64,000 bases of DNA from Selenobaculum gibii (GTDB taxonomy: Bacteria; Bacillota; Negativicutes; ICN-92133), in contig NZ_CP120678.1 of the NCBI RefSeq assembly GCF_030273445.1, positions 1,713,501 through 1,777,500 on the forward strand, read 5' to 3'. The position numbers and the translations under genes were made by a program. Numbering within the stretch: the stretch's first letter is position 1; every line of letters starts with the position of its first letter. This document shows, in pieces, positions 37,132 to 46,129 of the stretch. The notes under the pieces were generated by a model. That model was not told the origin of the DNA. It was given only the letters and a program-made list of their open reading frames with translations, and ran no database searches.

Positions 37132-37800
37132 TTATTTTTTTTTACGGAAAAAGTTTAAAAATTTATCAAAAAAATCAGAAGATGCATTGGATGTAAATTT
37201 AAAACTAACGCGTTTATAATTTTCATTTGCACCAAAATAATTTTGTTTAGCAGCCATTCTATACCAGTGCATAGCAACTTCATCATTTTGTTCAACACCA
37301 TCACCGAATTCATACAATCGTCCTAAAGAATCTTGTGCCGCTGCATTTCCATTATTCGCGGCTTTAATATACCAATCCGCTGCCGCCGTATAATTTTTCA
37401 TATCTTCATATAATGCAGCTAAATTATATTCAGCTAAAACATAACCATTTGATGCTGATTCTTTATACCAACGAATTGCTTCGTCGTTATCTTTTTTCAC
37501 ACCTTTAGCAGACTCATATGCAACAGCTAAATTATTTTGCGCAACTCGTTCTCCTAACTCGGCGGCTTTCAAATAATACTCGGCCGCTTTTGCATAATCT
37601 TTTCTACAACCTTCACCCTTAGTATACATATAACCAAGTTTACATAATGCTAAAGGGCTATTTTGCATAGCAGCTTTCTCATACCAATTTAATGATTCTT
37701 TTAAATCTTTTTTTACTCCATTTCCCATGTAATATGCATAAGCTAATTGGCATTGAGCTTCTTGGTCTCCATTCTCTGCCGCTCTTTTACAATTTTCCAT
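37132..37800 (-). CDS. Sel1-repeat (TPR-like) protein
   Basis: Built of about five Sel1 repeats of 36 residues, each with the pattern A...LG..Y..G.GV..D...A..WY.KAA (for example AYYMGNGVKKDLKESLNWYE). Such repeats mediate protein-protein contacts. No signal peptide. GGAGGTT lies before two adjacent ATG codons; the second, at 37800, has the better spacing and gives 222 aa, while the open frame runs 25 codons further. A basic tail (NFFRKKK) ends the protein. The partner is unknown. It is transcribed away from the chemosensory operon only by gap, on the same strand. Confidence 0.85.
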   Translation of the reverse strand: MENCKRAAENGDQEAQCQLAYAYYMGNGVKKDLKESLNWYEKAAMQNSPLALCKLGYMYTKGEGCRKDYAKAAEYYLKAAELGERVAQNNLAVAYESAKGVKKDNDEAIRWYKESASNGYVLAEYNLAALYEDMKNYTAAADWYIKAANNGNAAAQDSLGRLYEFGDGVEQNDEVAMHWYRMAAKQNYFGANENYKRVSFKFTSNASSDFFDKFLNFFRKKK

Positions 37801-37853
37801 CATAACCTCCACTATACACTTCACAATACTATAATATGAGCTATTATAACATA

Positions 37854-37889
37854 AAAAAATAACGGTATCCACCACATGGGTGAATACCG
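37854..37889 (-). terminator. Terminator of the GGGtGRT gene
   Basis: CGGTATTCACC and GGTGGATACCG (minus strand, 37889 down to 37862) form a stem followed by TTATTTTTTT. Confidence 0.8.
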
Positions 37890-37905
37890 CTTATCTCTAC
37901 TAATA

Positions 37906-38904
37906 TTATTTACTTGCTTCTTCAATTGCAACTGCTACAGCAACACTTGCGCCAACCATTGGATTGTTCCCCATACCAATTAACCCCATCATTTCTACGT
38001 GAGCTGGTACGGAAGAAGAGCCTGCAAATTGTGCATCGGAATGCATTCTACCTAAAGTATCAGTCATACCATAGGAAGCAGGACCTGCTGCCATGTTATC
38101 TGGATGAAGCGTTCTACCAGTACCGCCACCAGAAGCAACGGAGAAGTATTTTCTACCATTTTCAACACATTCTTTTTTGTATGTACCTGCTACTGGATGT
38201 TGGAAACGAGTAGGATTTGTAGAGTTACCAGTGATGGAAATATCTACACCTTCACTACGCATAATTGCAACGCCTTCTTGTACATCGTTTGCACCATAGC
38301 AACGAACTTTTGCTCTTTCACCATTAGAATAAGCAGTTTCGTTAACAATTTTTAATTCGCCAGTATAATAATCATAATCAGTTTGTACATAAGTAAAACC
38401 ATTGATACGAGAAATTACTAATGCAGCATCTTTACCAAGACCATTTAAAATAACGCGTAATGGATCTTTTCTTACTTTATTTGCACTTCTAGCTAGACCA
38501 ATTGCACCTTCAGCAGCCGCAAAAGATTCATGACCTGCTAAGAAAGCAAAACATTTTGTATCTTCAGTTAAAAGCATGGAAGCTAAGTTCCCATGACCTA
38601 AACCAACTTTTCTATTATCAGCAACGGAACCAGGAATACAGAAAGCTTGTAAACCTTCACCGATAGCTTTTGCAGCTTCAGCAGCTTTTGTGCAACCTTT
38701 TTTAATTGCAATTGCAGCACCTAAAGTATATGCCCAACATGCATTTTCAAAGCAGATTGGTTGAATACCTTTTACGATTTCTGCAACATTAATTCCTTTA
38801 TCAAGACAGATTTTTTCTGCTTCTTCAAGAGATGCAATCCCAAAACCTTGCATAGCTTTTGTGATTGTATCAATACGACGTTCATAACCTTCAAACTTTG
38901 CCAT
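37906..38904 (-). CDS. GGGtGRT protein
   Basis: Member of the GGGtGRT family, named for its motif, here SGGGTGRTLHPDN at about 258-270. 332 aa, cytoplasmic by appearance, with several conserved cysteines (Cys33, Cys51, Cys56, Cys71). The family is known for pairing with a NifU-like scaffold gene in anaerobes, and that gene lies 32 bases upstream here. Its biochemical role has not, to my knowledge, been established. AGAGGGGAATTTTTGGT precedes the ATG. A clear terminator follows, so the two genes form a closed unit. Confidence 0.9.
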   Translation of the reverse strand: MAKFEGYERRIDTITKAMQGFGIASLEEAEKICLDKGINVAEIVKGIQPICFENACWAYTLGAAIAIKKGCTKAAEAAKAIGEGLQAFCIPGSVADNRKVGLGHGNLASMLLTEDTKCFAFLAGHESFAAAEGAIGLARSANKVRKDPLRVILNGLGKDAALVISRINGFTYVQTDYDYYTGELKIVNETAYSNGERAKVRCYGANDVQEGVAIMRSEGVDISITGNSTNPTRFQHPVAGTYKKECVENGRKYFSVASGGGTGRTLHPDNMAAGPASYGMTDTLGRMHSDAQFAGSSSVPAHVEMMGLIGMGNNPMVGASVAVAVAIEEASK

Positions 38905-38936
38905 ACCAAAAATTCCCCTCTCTAAACTATTTTTGA

Positions 38937-39629
38937 CTATTCTTGACGTGGATCGATATATTTTACAGCATCATCAAATCTACCATATTGACCAGTAGCT
39001 TTTTCCATAGCTTCAGCTGGAGCGATGCCTTTTTTAATCATTTCCATCATTTTCCCAAGATGAACAAATTTATAACCAATAATCTGATCATTTTCATCTA
39101 AAGCAATTTTTAAGATATAGCCTTCTGCTAATTCTAAATAACGAGGGCCTTTTGCCAATGTACCATATGTAGAACCAACTTGGCTGCGCAAACCTTTACC
39201 TAAATCTTCAAGACCTGCACCTACTGGAAGTCCGCCTTCCGAGAATGCAGTTTGTGTTCTACCGTAAACGATTTGTAAGAATAACTCACGCATAGCTGTG
39301 TTAATTGCATCACATACAAGGTCAGTATTTAATGCTTCTAATAAAGTTTTACCAGGAAGAATTTCAGAAGCCATTGCGGCAGAATGTGTCATACCGGAAC
39401 AACCAATTGTTTCTACTAAAGCTTCTTGAATAATACCATCTTTAACGTTAAGTGTTAATTTACAAGCTCCTTGTTGAGGCGCACACCAACCGATACCATG
39501 TGTTAAGCCATTGATATCTTTAATTTCTTTGGATTTTGTCCATTTTCCTTCTTGCGGAATTGGTGCTGCACCATGATTTGTAGCACGTGCTACACAAGTC
39601 ATTGCTTCTACTTCATGCGAGTAAATCAT
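38937..39629 (-). CDS. NifU-like iron-sulfur cluster assembly scaffold protein
   Basis: An IscU/NifU_N-related scaffold, larger than IscU (230 aa). The conserved cysteines appear in EAMTCVARA, GWCAPQQGACKL and ETIGCSGMTHSA. AGGAGAGCTAAT before ATG 39629 sets the start (the open frame runs 16 codons longer). It is the first gene of a two-gene unit with the GGGtGRT gene. Standard isc or suf partners (cysteine desulfurase and so on) are absent from the window, so it may serve a dedicated client rather than general cluster assembly (inference). Confidence 0.88.
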   Translation of the reverse strand: MIYSHEVEAMTCVARATNHGAAPIPQEGKWTKSKEIKDINGLTHGIGWCAPQQGACKLTLNVKDGIIQEALVETIGCSGMTHSAAMASEILPGKTLLEALNTDLVCDAINTAMRELFLQIVYGRTQTAFSEGGLPVGAGLEDLGKGLRSQVGSTYGTLAKGPRYLELAEGYILKIALDENDQIIGYKFVHLGKMMEMIKKGIAPAEAMEKATGQYGRFDDAVKYIDPRQE

Positions 39630-39729
39630 ATTAGCTCTCCTCTCAAAATAAATAAACTCATGCCAAATAAGCGGCAATCGTTGTTAACCCAAATACACGT
39701 TAAAAGGACATAACCCCATAACCATATTT

Positions 39730-39759
39730 ATATTACAACATTTTCATCATTATTGTAAA
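39730..39759 (-). promoter_or_regulatory. Probable promoter of the NifU-like/GGGtGRT unit
   Basis: On the minus strand TTTACA (39759-39754) and TAATAT (39735-39730) are 18 bases apart, about 100 bases before the ATG. Confidence 0.5.
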
Positions 39760-39803
39760 TAGTCGTTTGATGTTATTCTTTAAAACTTTTCCAGATATAT
39801 TGT

Positions 39804-40763
39804 CTAATTGACTACATTTATCGGCGCATTTGCAATAAAACCTGTTAAATTATCCGTTGCTATGTTCATTAATCTCCTGCGGGCTTCCAAAGGTGCCCAT
39901 GCAATGTGCGGCGTAATAATGCAGTTTTTTGCCTTTAACAACGGATTATCTTTTTGCATTGGTTCAACAGCAATTACATCTACTGCCGCTCCATAAACTT
40001 TACCTGTATTTAGTGAATCAGCTAAGTCCTGTTCAACAACTAAAGCCCCACGTCCTGTATTTAAAATAATCACGCCATCTTTCATTTTGGTAATATTTTC
40101 TTTATTGATAATCCCTTGCGTCTTTTCAGATAGTGGACAATGAAGCGAAATCACATCCGAAACACTAAAGAGCTCATCCAACGAAACAAATTTAAACGTA
40201 TCACTTTCTAAATTCTTGTCTGGATAATGACTATAAACAACCACTTTCATTCCTAATGTTTGAACAATCTTTGCTACAGATTTGCCAATTTTGCCAAAAC
40301 CAATAATCCCAAATGTTTTTCCGTCTAGTTCGATAAGCGGTGTATTCCAATAAGAAAAATCCTTACTTCTCGTCCATTCGCCTGACATAACGCCAATGCT
40401 ATGACTGCCAATGTTATGACAAATCTCCAATAATAGCCCTAATGTAAATTGCGCGACCGACATCGTACTATAGGCCGGCACATTGCAAACAGTAATTCCT
40501 AGTTTACGTGCATAATTTACATCAAGCACATTATAACCTGTAGCTAAAACACCGACAAATTTTAACTTTGGACACGCTTTTAGTATTTCATTCGTTAAAA
40601 CTGTCTTATTAGTGAAGATGGCCTCCGCATCACCAATACGCGTTAAAGTTTCTTCCGGTGTAGTTCTATCATAAACTTTTAATTCCCCTAACGCTTCAAT
40701 TCCACTCCAACTTAAATCCCCTGGATTGAGTACATATCCGTCTAACACAACAATCTTCATCAT
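39804..40763 (-). CDS. D-isomer 2-hydroxyacid dehydrogenase (NAD-dependent)
   Basis: A 319 aa enzyme of the D-2-hydroxyacid dehydrogenase family. The nucleotide-binding loop is FGIIGFGKIGKSVA, the catalytic arginine lies in LNTGRGALV and the catalytic histidine in ITPHIAWAP. Sequence resembles the hydroxypyruvate/glycerate dehydrogenase branch (inference), though lactate- or phosphoglycerate-type substrates are possible. AGGTGAGG precedes two adjacent ATGs (40763 and 40760); either could be used. It appears to be monocistronic. Confidence 0.88.
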   Translation of the reverse strand: MMKIVVLDGYVLNPGDLSWSGIEALGELKVYDRTTPEETLTRIGDAEAIFTNKTVLTNEILKACPKLKFVGVLATGYNVLDVNYARKLGITVCNVPAYSTMSVAQFTLGLLLEICHNIGSHSIGVMSGEWTRSKDFSYWNTPLIELDGKTFGIIGFGKIGKSVAKIVQTLGMKVVVYSHYPDKNLESDTFKFVSLDELFSVSDVISLHCPLSEKTQGIINKENITKMKDGVIILNTGRGALVVEQDLADSLNTGKVYGAAVDVIAVEPMQKDNPLLKAKNCIITPHIAWAPLEARRRLMNIATDNLTGFIANAPINVVN

Positions 40764-40924
40764 GAACACCTCACCTTAAAAAATATCCACTTACTCATTT
40801 CAACATTTCTATCTGTATTCCCTGTCTCCTTGGTTAATTCTTTATGGAGTATCTTTATTAAATTCTATCCTTGAAACTCATCGTATAAATTGAGCAAAGG
40901 TAAGCATAATGATTATCCATCACC

Positions 40925-42520
40925 CTAATATAAACGTTTCTTATACAGTGTGCCTTTTTCGCTGGAAACCAAAGGATAATAATCTTTGGCAACCTGCATT
41001 TGTGAAAATTTACTCAAGCTATATTCGTGTACAATTAAATAAACTTCTTTTTCTTCTTTTGTCCTTTCGATAAAATCTTCAAGTTTCTCTCTAGGGTATA
41101 AATATTTTCTTGACCAAATTCCAGTATCTACATGTTCATCTGGTAAGATAACCGACTTTATTTCACCATTCCAATAAAATAAAGCTGATGTTTGATAATC
41201 TCCGATATTTTCTACAATTGCATTTGGTGGAATAAACGCCGCCAAATGTCTTGCAGTCCTCATTTGTGCGTAATTGGGTAAAATGATCCCAGCCAATAAA
41301 AGATAGCCTAAAATAAAACTTACAGCAATATTACATAAAATTTTTCTTTGTTCTCTGGCAAATAAAATTGAAGCCCCGCCCCATAAAGCAAATATAGCAC
41401 AGCCAAAATAAATAAATTCTTCATTTGTCTTTATCGCTTTTGCATTCCCCACACCTATGCCAAGAAGCAAAAATAACATTGGAATCATTACCCATAGCCA
41501 AATCTTTTTATCGTCCCTCTTCAAAAATTCATTTAATGTATATGCACTTAGAATAGCCGCTGGAAATAAAACCGGAAAGCTATAAGTTAAATATTTTGTC
41601 GCCATACAGGTGTAAAAAGCTACAGGTAGAACCAACCAAATAAGATAAAACCAATTTCGATCGGTTAGATTTCTTTTTTTGATTATCTCATAAATTGTTC
41701 TGATAAATATACCAGTCCAAGGGAGTAGAGCAACCGGTAACACTAAAAGATAGTAATAAAAAACATTCATTTCTGGATGTTCTGATATTGTAGCCCTTGC
41801 AATATTATGAAGACCAATAAAGCTATCAATAAAATCCCAGCCATGATGGATAAACATATAAACATACCATGGCATTCCTACGAAAACAAAGGCTAAAATA
41901 CCTTGCCATGCATATAAATACTTAAACATCCCCCAGGACTTTGTGATAAAAATATATGCAAATAACGTTAGCATTGGTAATAAAAACCCTATCGGACCTT
42001 TCGTCAGCACTGCCAATCCTAAAGCAATATAAGCGATTATCCCATAAATTGCTCTTTCCTTTTTCCACGCTAAATAAAATAGACCTAGTGCAGAATTATG
42101 AAAGAAAAATAAAAATGCATCTGTAACAATTACTCTAGATAGTACCCAAAATTGTAATGATGTCGCTAATATGAATGCGCTCAAAAAAGCCATCGTTTTG
42201 CTTTTTTCATTGTACCATACAAACCAATACATAAAAGCAACACTTAAAGAGCTAGCAGCTATCATAGGAAAGCGTGCGGCAAATTCATTTAGCCCAAATA
42301 TTTTATAGCTAGAAATCAGCATCCAATACGTAAATATTGGCTTATCATACCAATATTCACCGTAAATTCGCATAGACAAAAAATCATGACTTAACAACAT
42401 CTCTTTAGCCGTGAGCGCATAATTAGATTCGACTGGATCTGTAATTGGAAAACTCCAAGTAAACATCCCATAAAAAATTAAACAAGAAATAAAAATTAAA
42501 CATTCATTACGGTATTTCAT
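40925..42520 (-). CDS. GT39 (ArnT/PMT-like) glycosyltransferase, copy 1
   Basis: A polytopic membrane transferase of 531 aa with about 12 hydrophobic segments. It has the ArnT/PMT-2 hallmark of an acidic pair in the first outer loop (here TDPVESNYALTAKEML) and YWYDKPIFTYWML. Family members move a sugar from an undecaprenyl-phosphate carrier to lipid A or protein on the outer face. The first acidic motif is DPVE where copy 2 has DPDE. The start overlaps the kinase stop by 4 bases (ATGA). Last gene of the GT39-regulator-kinase-GT39 operon. Confidence 0.87.
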   Translation of the reverse strand: MKYRNECLIFISCLIFYGMFTWSFPITDPVESNYALTAKEMLLSHDFLSMRIYGEYWYDKPIFTYWMLISSYKIFGLNEFAARFPMIAASSLSVAFMYWFVWYNEKSKTMAFLSAFILATSLQFWVLSRVIVTDAFLFFFHNSALGLFYLAWKKERAIYGIIAYIALGLAVLTKGPIGFLLPMLTLFAYIFITKSWGMFKYLYAWQGILAFVFVGMPWYVYMFIHHGWDFIDSFIGLHNIARATISEHPEMNVFYYYLLVLPVALLPWTGIFIRTIYEIIKKRNLTDRNWFYLIWLVLPVAFYTCMATKYLTYSFPVLFPAAILSAYTLNEFLKRDDKKIWLWVMIPMLFLLLGIGVGNAKAIKTNEEFIYFGCAIFALWGGASILFAREQRKILCNIAVSFILGYLLLAGIILPNYAQMRTARHLAAFIPPNAIVENIGDYQTSALFYWNGEIKSVILPDEHVDTGIWSRKYLYPREKLEDFIERTKEEKEVYLIVHEYSLSKFSQMQVAKDYYPLVSSEKGTLYKKRLY

Positions 42521-43785
42521 CTTTTCGGTAAAACTACAGTAAATGTAGTTCCTTCTCCCAATTTACTCATCAATTTTATTTCTCCCTTATGCATGGTTAC
42601 AATCCATTTCGCAATAGATAATCCCAAGCCACTTCCACCTATCGCTCGCGAACGAGCTTTATCCACACGATAGAATCGATCAAAAATATGATTTTGATCA
42701 GATTCGGATATTCCAATTCCAGTATCGATAACTTGAATAAAAACATTATTTTCATAACGATTCAAACTCGCTTTAATCGTAATTTTTCCTCCATCTAATG
42801 TATATTTGATTGCATTATCAAGCAAGATTAAAATAAGTTGTTTTATTCGCTCTAAATCAGCAAAAACTTTGATGTCAAATTCATTATTAAAACGAACTTC
42901 TATGGACTTCTCACCTGCCAAAGAACGGAGTTTTCGTATCGTTTCCTCAATTACTTCTCCTAAATAAAACTCGGTCTTGTTTAATTTATACCCTTGCCCC
43001 TCCGACCTGGCCAGGGTTAATAAATCCGTAACCAGCCTTGACATTTTGCGAATTTCATCTTTCATATCCATGATAATTTGTTCAATAAAGGGCGATTTGC
43101 TTAATGTCTGCTCTTGTTCGATCACCTCGACTGAAGACATAATTACACTTAATGGAGTCCTAAGCTCATGGGAAGCATCCGCAGTAAATTGTCGCTGTTT
43201 ATCATATGCCAGTTTTATCGGCACCATTGCTTTTTTAGCCATGACATGACCAGCGATTGCCGCAATAATAAGGGCGATAATTGATACAACGATTATAATT
43301 GTTGTGGCTTTACGCATCCCTTTATAATACGTCGTTACATCGCGTCCAACATAAATCATTCCCACTTTTTCACCATTTACCATAATCGGAAGCGCTGACA
43401 TCATGATTTTATATTCATCATCAAACTTTAATGTCGTAATTTTTCCAGTACCATCTTGCCAATGATTAATTTTATCCAATATCTGTGCTTTTATCTCCTC
43501 GGCCGGATTCAGTGCATTAAATAACTGCCCACTATTGTCATAGGCATAAAAAAACAAACGACGATTGTTGTTGTCTTCATCTTCGTCCATAAAAAACTCA
43601 TTATGTTGAAAAAATATTGCATGTTCAACAGCTTCTTCCTGCGCGTACAACAAGACTTCATGCTCTTGCTCATTCGTGATTGACCATATCATACTCTCAT
43701 GTACACAAAAAACTAATACGATAAAAAACATCGCCATAATCGCAGTATAATATAGACTTAATTTGCGGTGAATTTCATTAAACAC
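42517..43785 (-). CDS. Sensor histidine kinase (HisKA/HATPase) with acidic sensor loop
   Basis: Membrane kinase: helix about 9-29, an extracytoplasmic domain of about 130 residues, second helix about 161-183, HisKA with His206 in FTADASHELRTPLS, and HATPase with DNAIKYT, DTGIGI and GSGLGLSIAK. The sensor loop contains a run of acids (MDEDEDNNN, 66-74). The open frame starts at ATG 43818 inside the regulator gene, but GGAGG followed by GTG at 43785, 4 bases past the regulator's stop, gives a coupled start and 422 aa. It controls the flanking GT39 genes (inference from the operon). Confidence 0.92.
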   Translation of the reverse strand: MFNEIHRKLSLYYTAIMAMFFIVLVFCVHESMIWSITNEQEHEVLLYAQEEAVEHAIFFQHNEFFMDEDEDNNNRRLFFYAYDNSGQLFNALNPAEEIKAQILDKINHWQDGTGKITTLKFDDEYKIMMSALPIMVNGEKVGMIYVGRDVTTYYKGMRKATTIIIVVSIIALIIAAIAGHVMAKKAMVPIKLAYDKQRQFTADASHELRTPLSVIMSSVEVIEQEQTLSKSPFIEQIIMDMKDEIRKMSRLVTDLLTLARSEGQGYKLNKTEFYLGEVIEETIRKLRSLAGEKSIEVRFNNEFDIKVFADLERIKQLILILLDNAIKYTLDGGKITIKASLNRYENNVFIQVIDTGIGISESDQNHIFDRFYRVDKARSRAIGGSGLGLSIAKWIVTMHKGEIKLMSKLGEGTTFTVVLPKR

Positions 43786-43789
43786 GTAG

Positions 43790-44461
43790 CTATTCCTCCA
43801 ATTTATATCCAATCCCACGAATCGTTTTAATCATAGTTCCAGCTTCATCAAGCCCCATTTTTCTTCTTAACAATTTTATATAAGACTCAATAATATTAGA
43901 ATTAACTTCACCTTCAATTCCCCATACTCGTTCAATAATCCGATCACGCGATATTACGATTCCTTTATTTTGAACAAGCAAATCGAGAATCTGAAATTCA
44001 CGTGGTGATAATTGGATCACGCTATCCCATCTTTTTACTAGTTTTTGTGTTCTATCTAGAGTAAACTCTCCAAAAACAATTGTTTCCTTTTGTATTTTTA
44101 AATTAGTCCGCCTTGCTAGAGCACGAATTCTTGCAAATAATTCTTCAAATTCAAACGGCTTTACTAAATAATCATCCGCTCCTCCATCAAGTCCCACCAC
44201 TCGATCTTCAATCGAATCACGCGCCGTTAACATTAGAATTGAACTTTCACAACCATTTTCTCGCAATCTTTTACAAGCATCTATCCCACTTTCAACCGGC
44301 ATCATCCAGTCCAATATAATGATATCGTAAGGATCAAACATGGCATATTCATATGCCATGTCTCCCGATGTTACCCAATCAACGAAATGTCCTTTTTGCT
44401 GTAACATATATTGAATTAATTTACCTAATTTCATATCATCTTCAGCTAATAAAATTCGCAT
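43790..44461 (-). CDS. Response regulator, OmpR/PhoB family
   Basis: A 223 aa regulator with receiver (Asp8-Asp9, phosphorylation site Asp51 in IIILDWMMP, lysine in VKPFEF) and C-terminal winged helix (LSPREFQILDLLVQN, then IRGIGYKLEE). GGGTGAG before ATG 44461 sets the start; the GT39 copy 2 stop is 4 bases upstream. It forms a cognate pair with the kinase that follows. Confidence 0.95.
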   Translation of the reverse strand: MRILLAEDDMKLGKLIQYMLQQKGHFVDWVTSGDMAYEYAMFDPYDIIILDWMMPVESGIDACKRLRENGCESSILMLTARDSIEDRVVGLDGGADDYLVKPFEFEELFARIRALARRTNLKIQKETIVFGEFTLDRTQKLVKRWDSVIQLSPREFQILDLLVQNKGIVISRDRIIERVWGIEGEVNSNIIESYIKLLRRKMGLDEAGTMIKTIRGIGYKLEE

Positions 44462-44465
44462 AAAC

Positions 44466-46016
44466 TCACCCACTTTGGACTTTATAGAGTAATAACACAT
44501 CTTTTTGTTTATTAATAATCATTAAATTTTCTTTTTCCTTTATTGACAATTGATCAAAATTCTTTTCTCGAACTAAAAAGTACGCTTCTTTTTCCCCTTT
44601 CACTGCCGCCTGTAAATCTGTTTTTAATTCCCGTCCGGCAACTCCCGTATAATAACAAAAACCTGGTCGGTAAAACTTTTCAACATATACAGGTGTAGAT
44701 TGATTAACATATACTTCATTAAAAACCTCAGCAGTCGGTTTTACTGATACAAAATCAGTAATGGCTGGAAAAATGCAATTCATTAAAATAACAACAAACC
44801 CCATCATTCCAACAACAATCCCCAATAAATAACATCGTCTATTCTTTACAAAATTACTCAAAAACACCCAACTAACCATTCCCACAAAAAGAACGCCCAG
44901 ATATTTTATCCCGTTAATTTGGATTCCTAATTTATATTCGGCCGTTATTTCCAATACAATAAAAATTAAGAGACTAATCAACATCATCCCTGCTCCAGCG
45001 AAATTTAATGTTTTTATTCGAAATTCTTTAATACAGCGATTCATATACCAGCCTGTCAATAATGCCATTGGTGGATACATTGGTAGAATATAAGAAATTA
45101 ATTTTGTCTGTGAAACACTGAAAAATACAAAAACAATACTAAGCCATATCATCAAAGCTAAAATATTTTTCCCCTTTTCTTTGTTTTTCTCCCTCCACCC
45201 TTCATAAAGAGCTGGCAGTAAGTAACTGACCCAAGGGAAAAATCCTATACAAAGAACAGGAAGATAATAATACCAGATCTGCCCTGATTCATGCTCTGGT
45301 GATAAAAATCGCGTAACATTATGAAAGCCTAAAAAAGTTTCAATAAAATCCATTCCATGTAAATTATACATCATTCCATACCATGGAACAGTAATTAACA
45401 AAAATATTATACCACCTTGAAAAATTTTTAAATTAAAAATTTCTATCCAATTCTTTGTTGCGATTAAGTGCAACAAAATAATTGCAAGTGGCAAAACAAT
45501 GCCTACTGGACCTTTGGTTAATACCGATAACCCCATAAATACATACATTAATCTATATTGTTTGCTAAGATAAGCAAATATTACTCCGCTAAAAAAACAA
45601 CTTAAGGTAATATCCGTAACCGCAGCTTTCCCCAGATAAAAATATTCAAAACTCGTTACTAATATCAAAGCTCCATATAGCGCTGACCTGCGATCAAATA
45701 AACGATTACCATAGTAGTAAACGAGCATAGCTCCAGCAATTGCCAATACCGCTGACGGTAAACGCGCCGAAAGTTCGGTTGCTCCAAAAAATTTTACCGC
45801 CAATGCAATCAACCAATAATACATTGGCGGCTTATCATACCAAAAATCCCCATATATTCTTGGGGAAATAAAATCATTATGATTTAGCATCTCTAGTGCC
45901 GTTTGTATATACACTGGTTCATCAGGATCTAAAAGTGGGACTGCCCCTAATTTAAATAACATAATAAATCCAGCCACGATCAATATAATTATCACATCTA
46001 AATTTTTTCTTTCCAC
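44466..46016 (-). CDS. GT39 (ArnT/PMT-like) glycosyltransferase, copy 2
   Basis: A paralogue of copy 1: 516 aa, about 12 membrane segments, outer-loop motif LDPDEPVYIQTALEML and FWYDKPPMYYWL. The start is GTG at 46016 with AGGTGA before it. It opens the four-gene operon. Relatives include ArnT, which attaches 4-amino-4-deoxyarabinose to lipid A in diderms, but the sugar and acceptor here cannot be read from sequence. Confidence 0.88.
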   Translation of the reverse strand: MERKNLDVIIILIVAGFIMLFKLGAVPLLDPDEPVYIQTALEMLNHNDFISPRIYGDFWYDKPPMYYWLIALAVKFFGATELSARLPSAVLAIAGAMLVYYYGNRLFDRRSALYGALILVTSFEYFYLGKAAVTDITLSCFFSGVIFAYLSKQYRLMYVFMGLSVLTKGPVGIVLPLAIILLHLIATKNWIEIFNLKIFQGGIIFLLITVPWYGMMYNLHGMDFIETFLGFHNVTRFLSPEHESGQIWYYYLPVLCIGFFPWVSYLLPALYEGWREKNKEKGKNILALMIWLSIVFVFFSVSQTKLISYILPMYPPMALLTGWYMNRCIKEFRIKTLNFAGAGMMLISLLIFIVLEITAEYKLGIQINGIKYLGVLFVGMVSWVFLSNFVKNRRCYLLGIVVGMMGFVVILMNCIFPAITDFVSVKPTAEVFNEVYVNQSTPVYVEKFYRPGFCYYTGVAGRELKTDLQAAVKGEKEAYFLVREKNFDQLSIKEKENLMIINKQKDVLLLYKVQSG

Positions 46017-46129
46017 AAAATCACCTATTTTCTAAATCTACTGCTACCACTATAAACCGCAAAAATGAAAAATAGCTGAAAAAGAAAAATTGTGCTAGAA
46101 TAAACTAAAGAAGATTCGGAGGGGAATAT

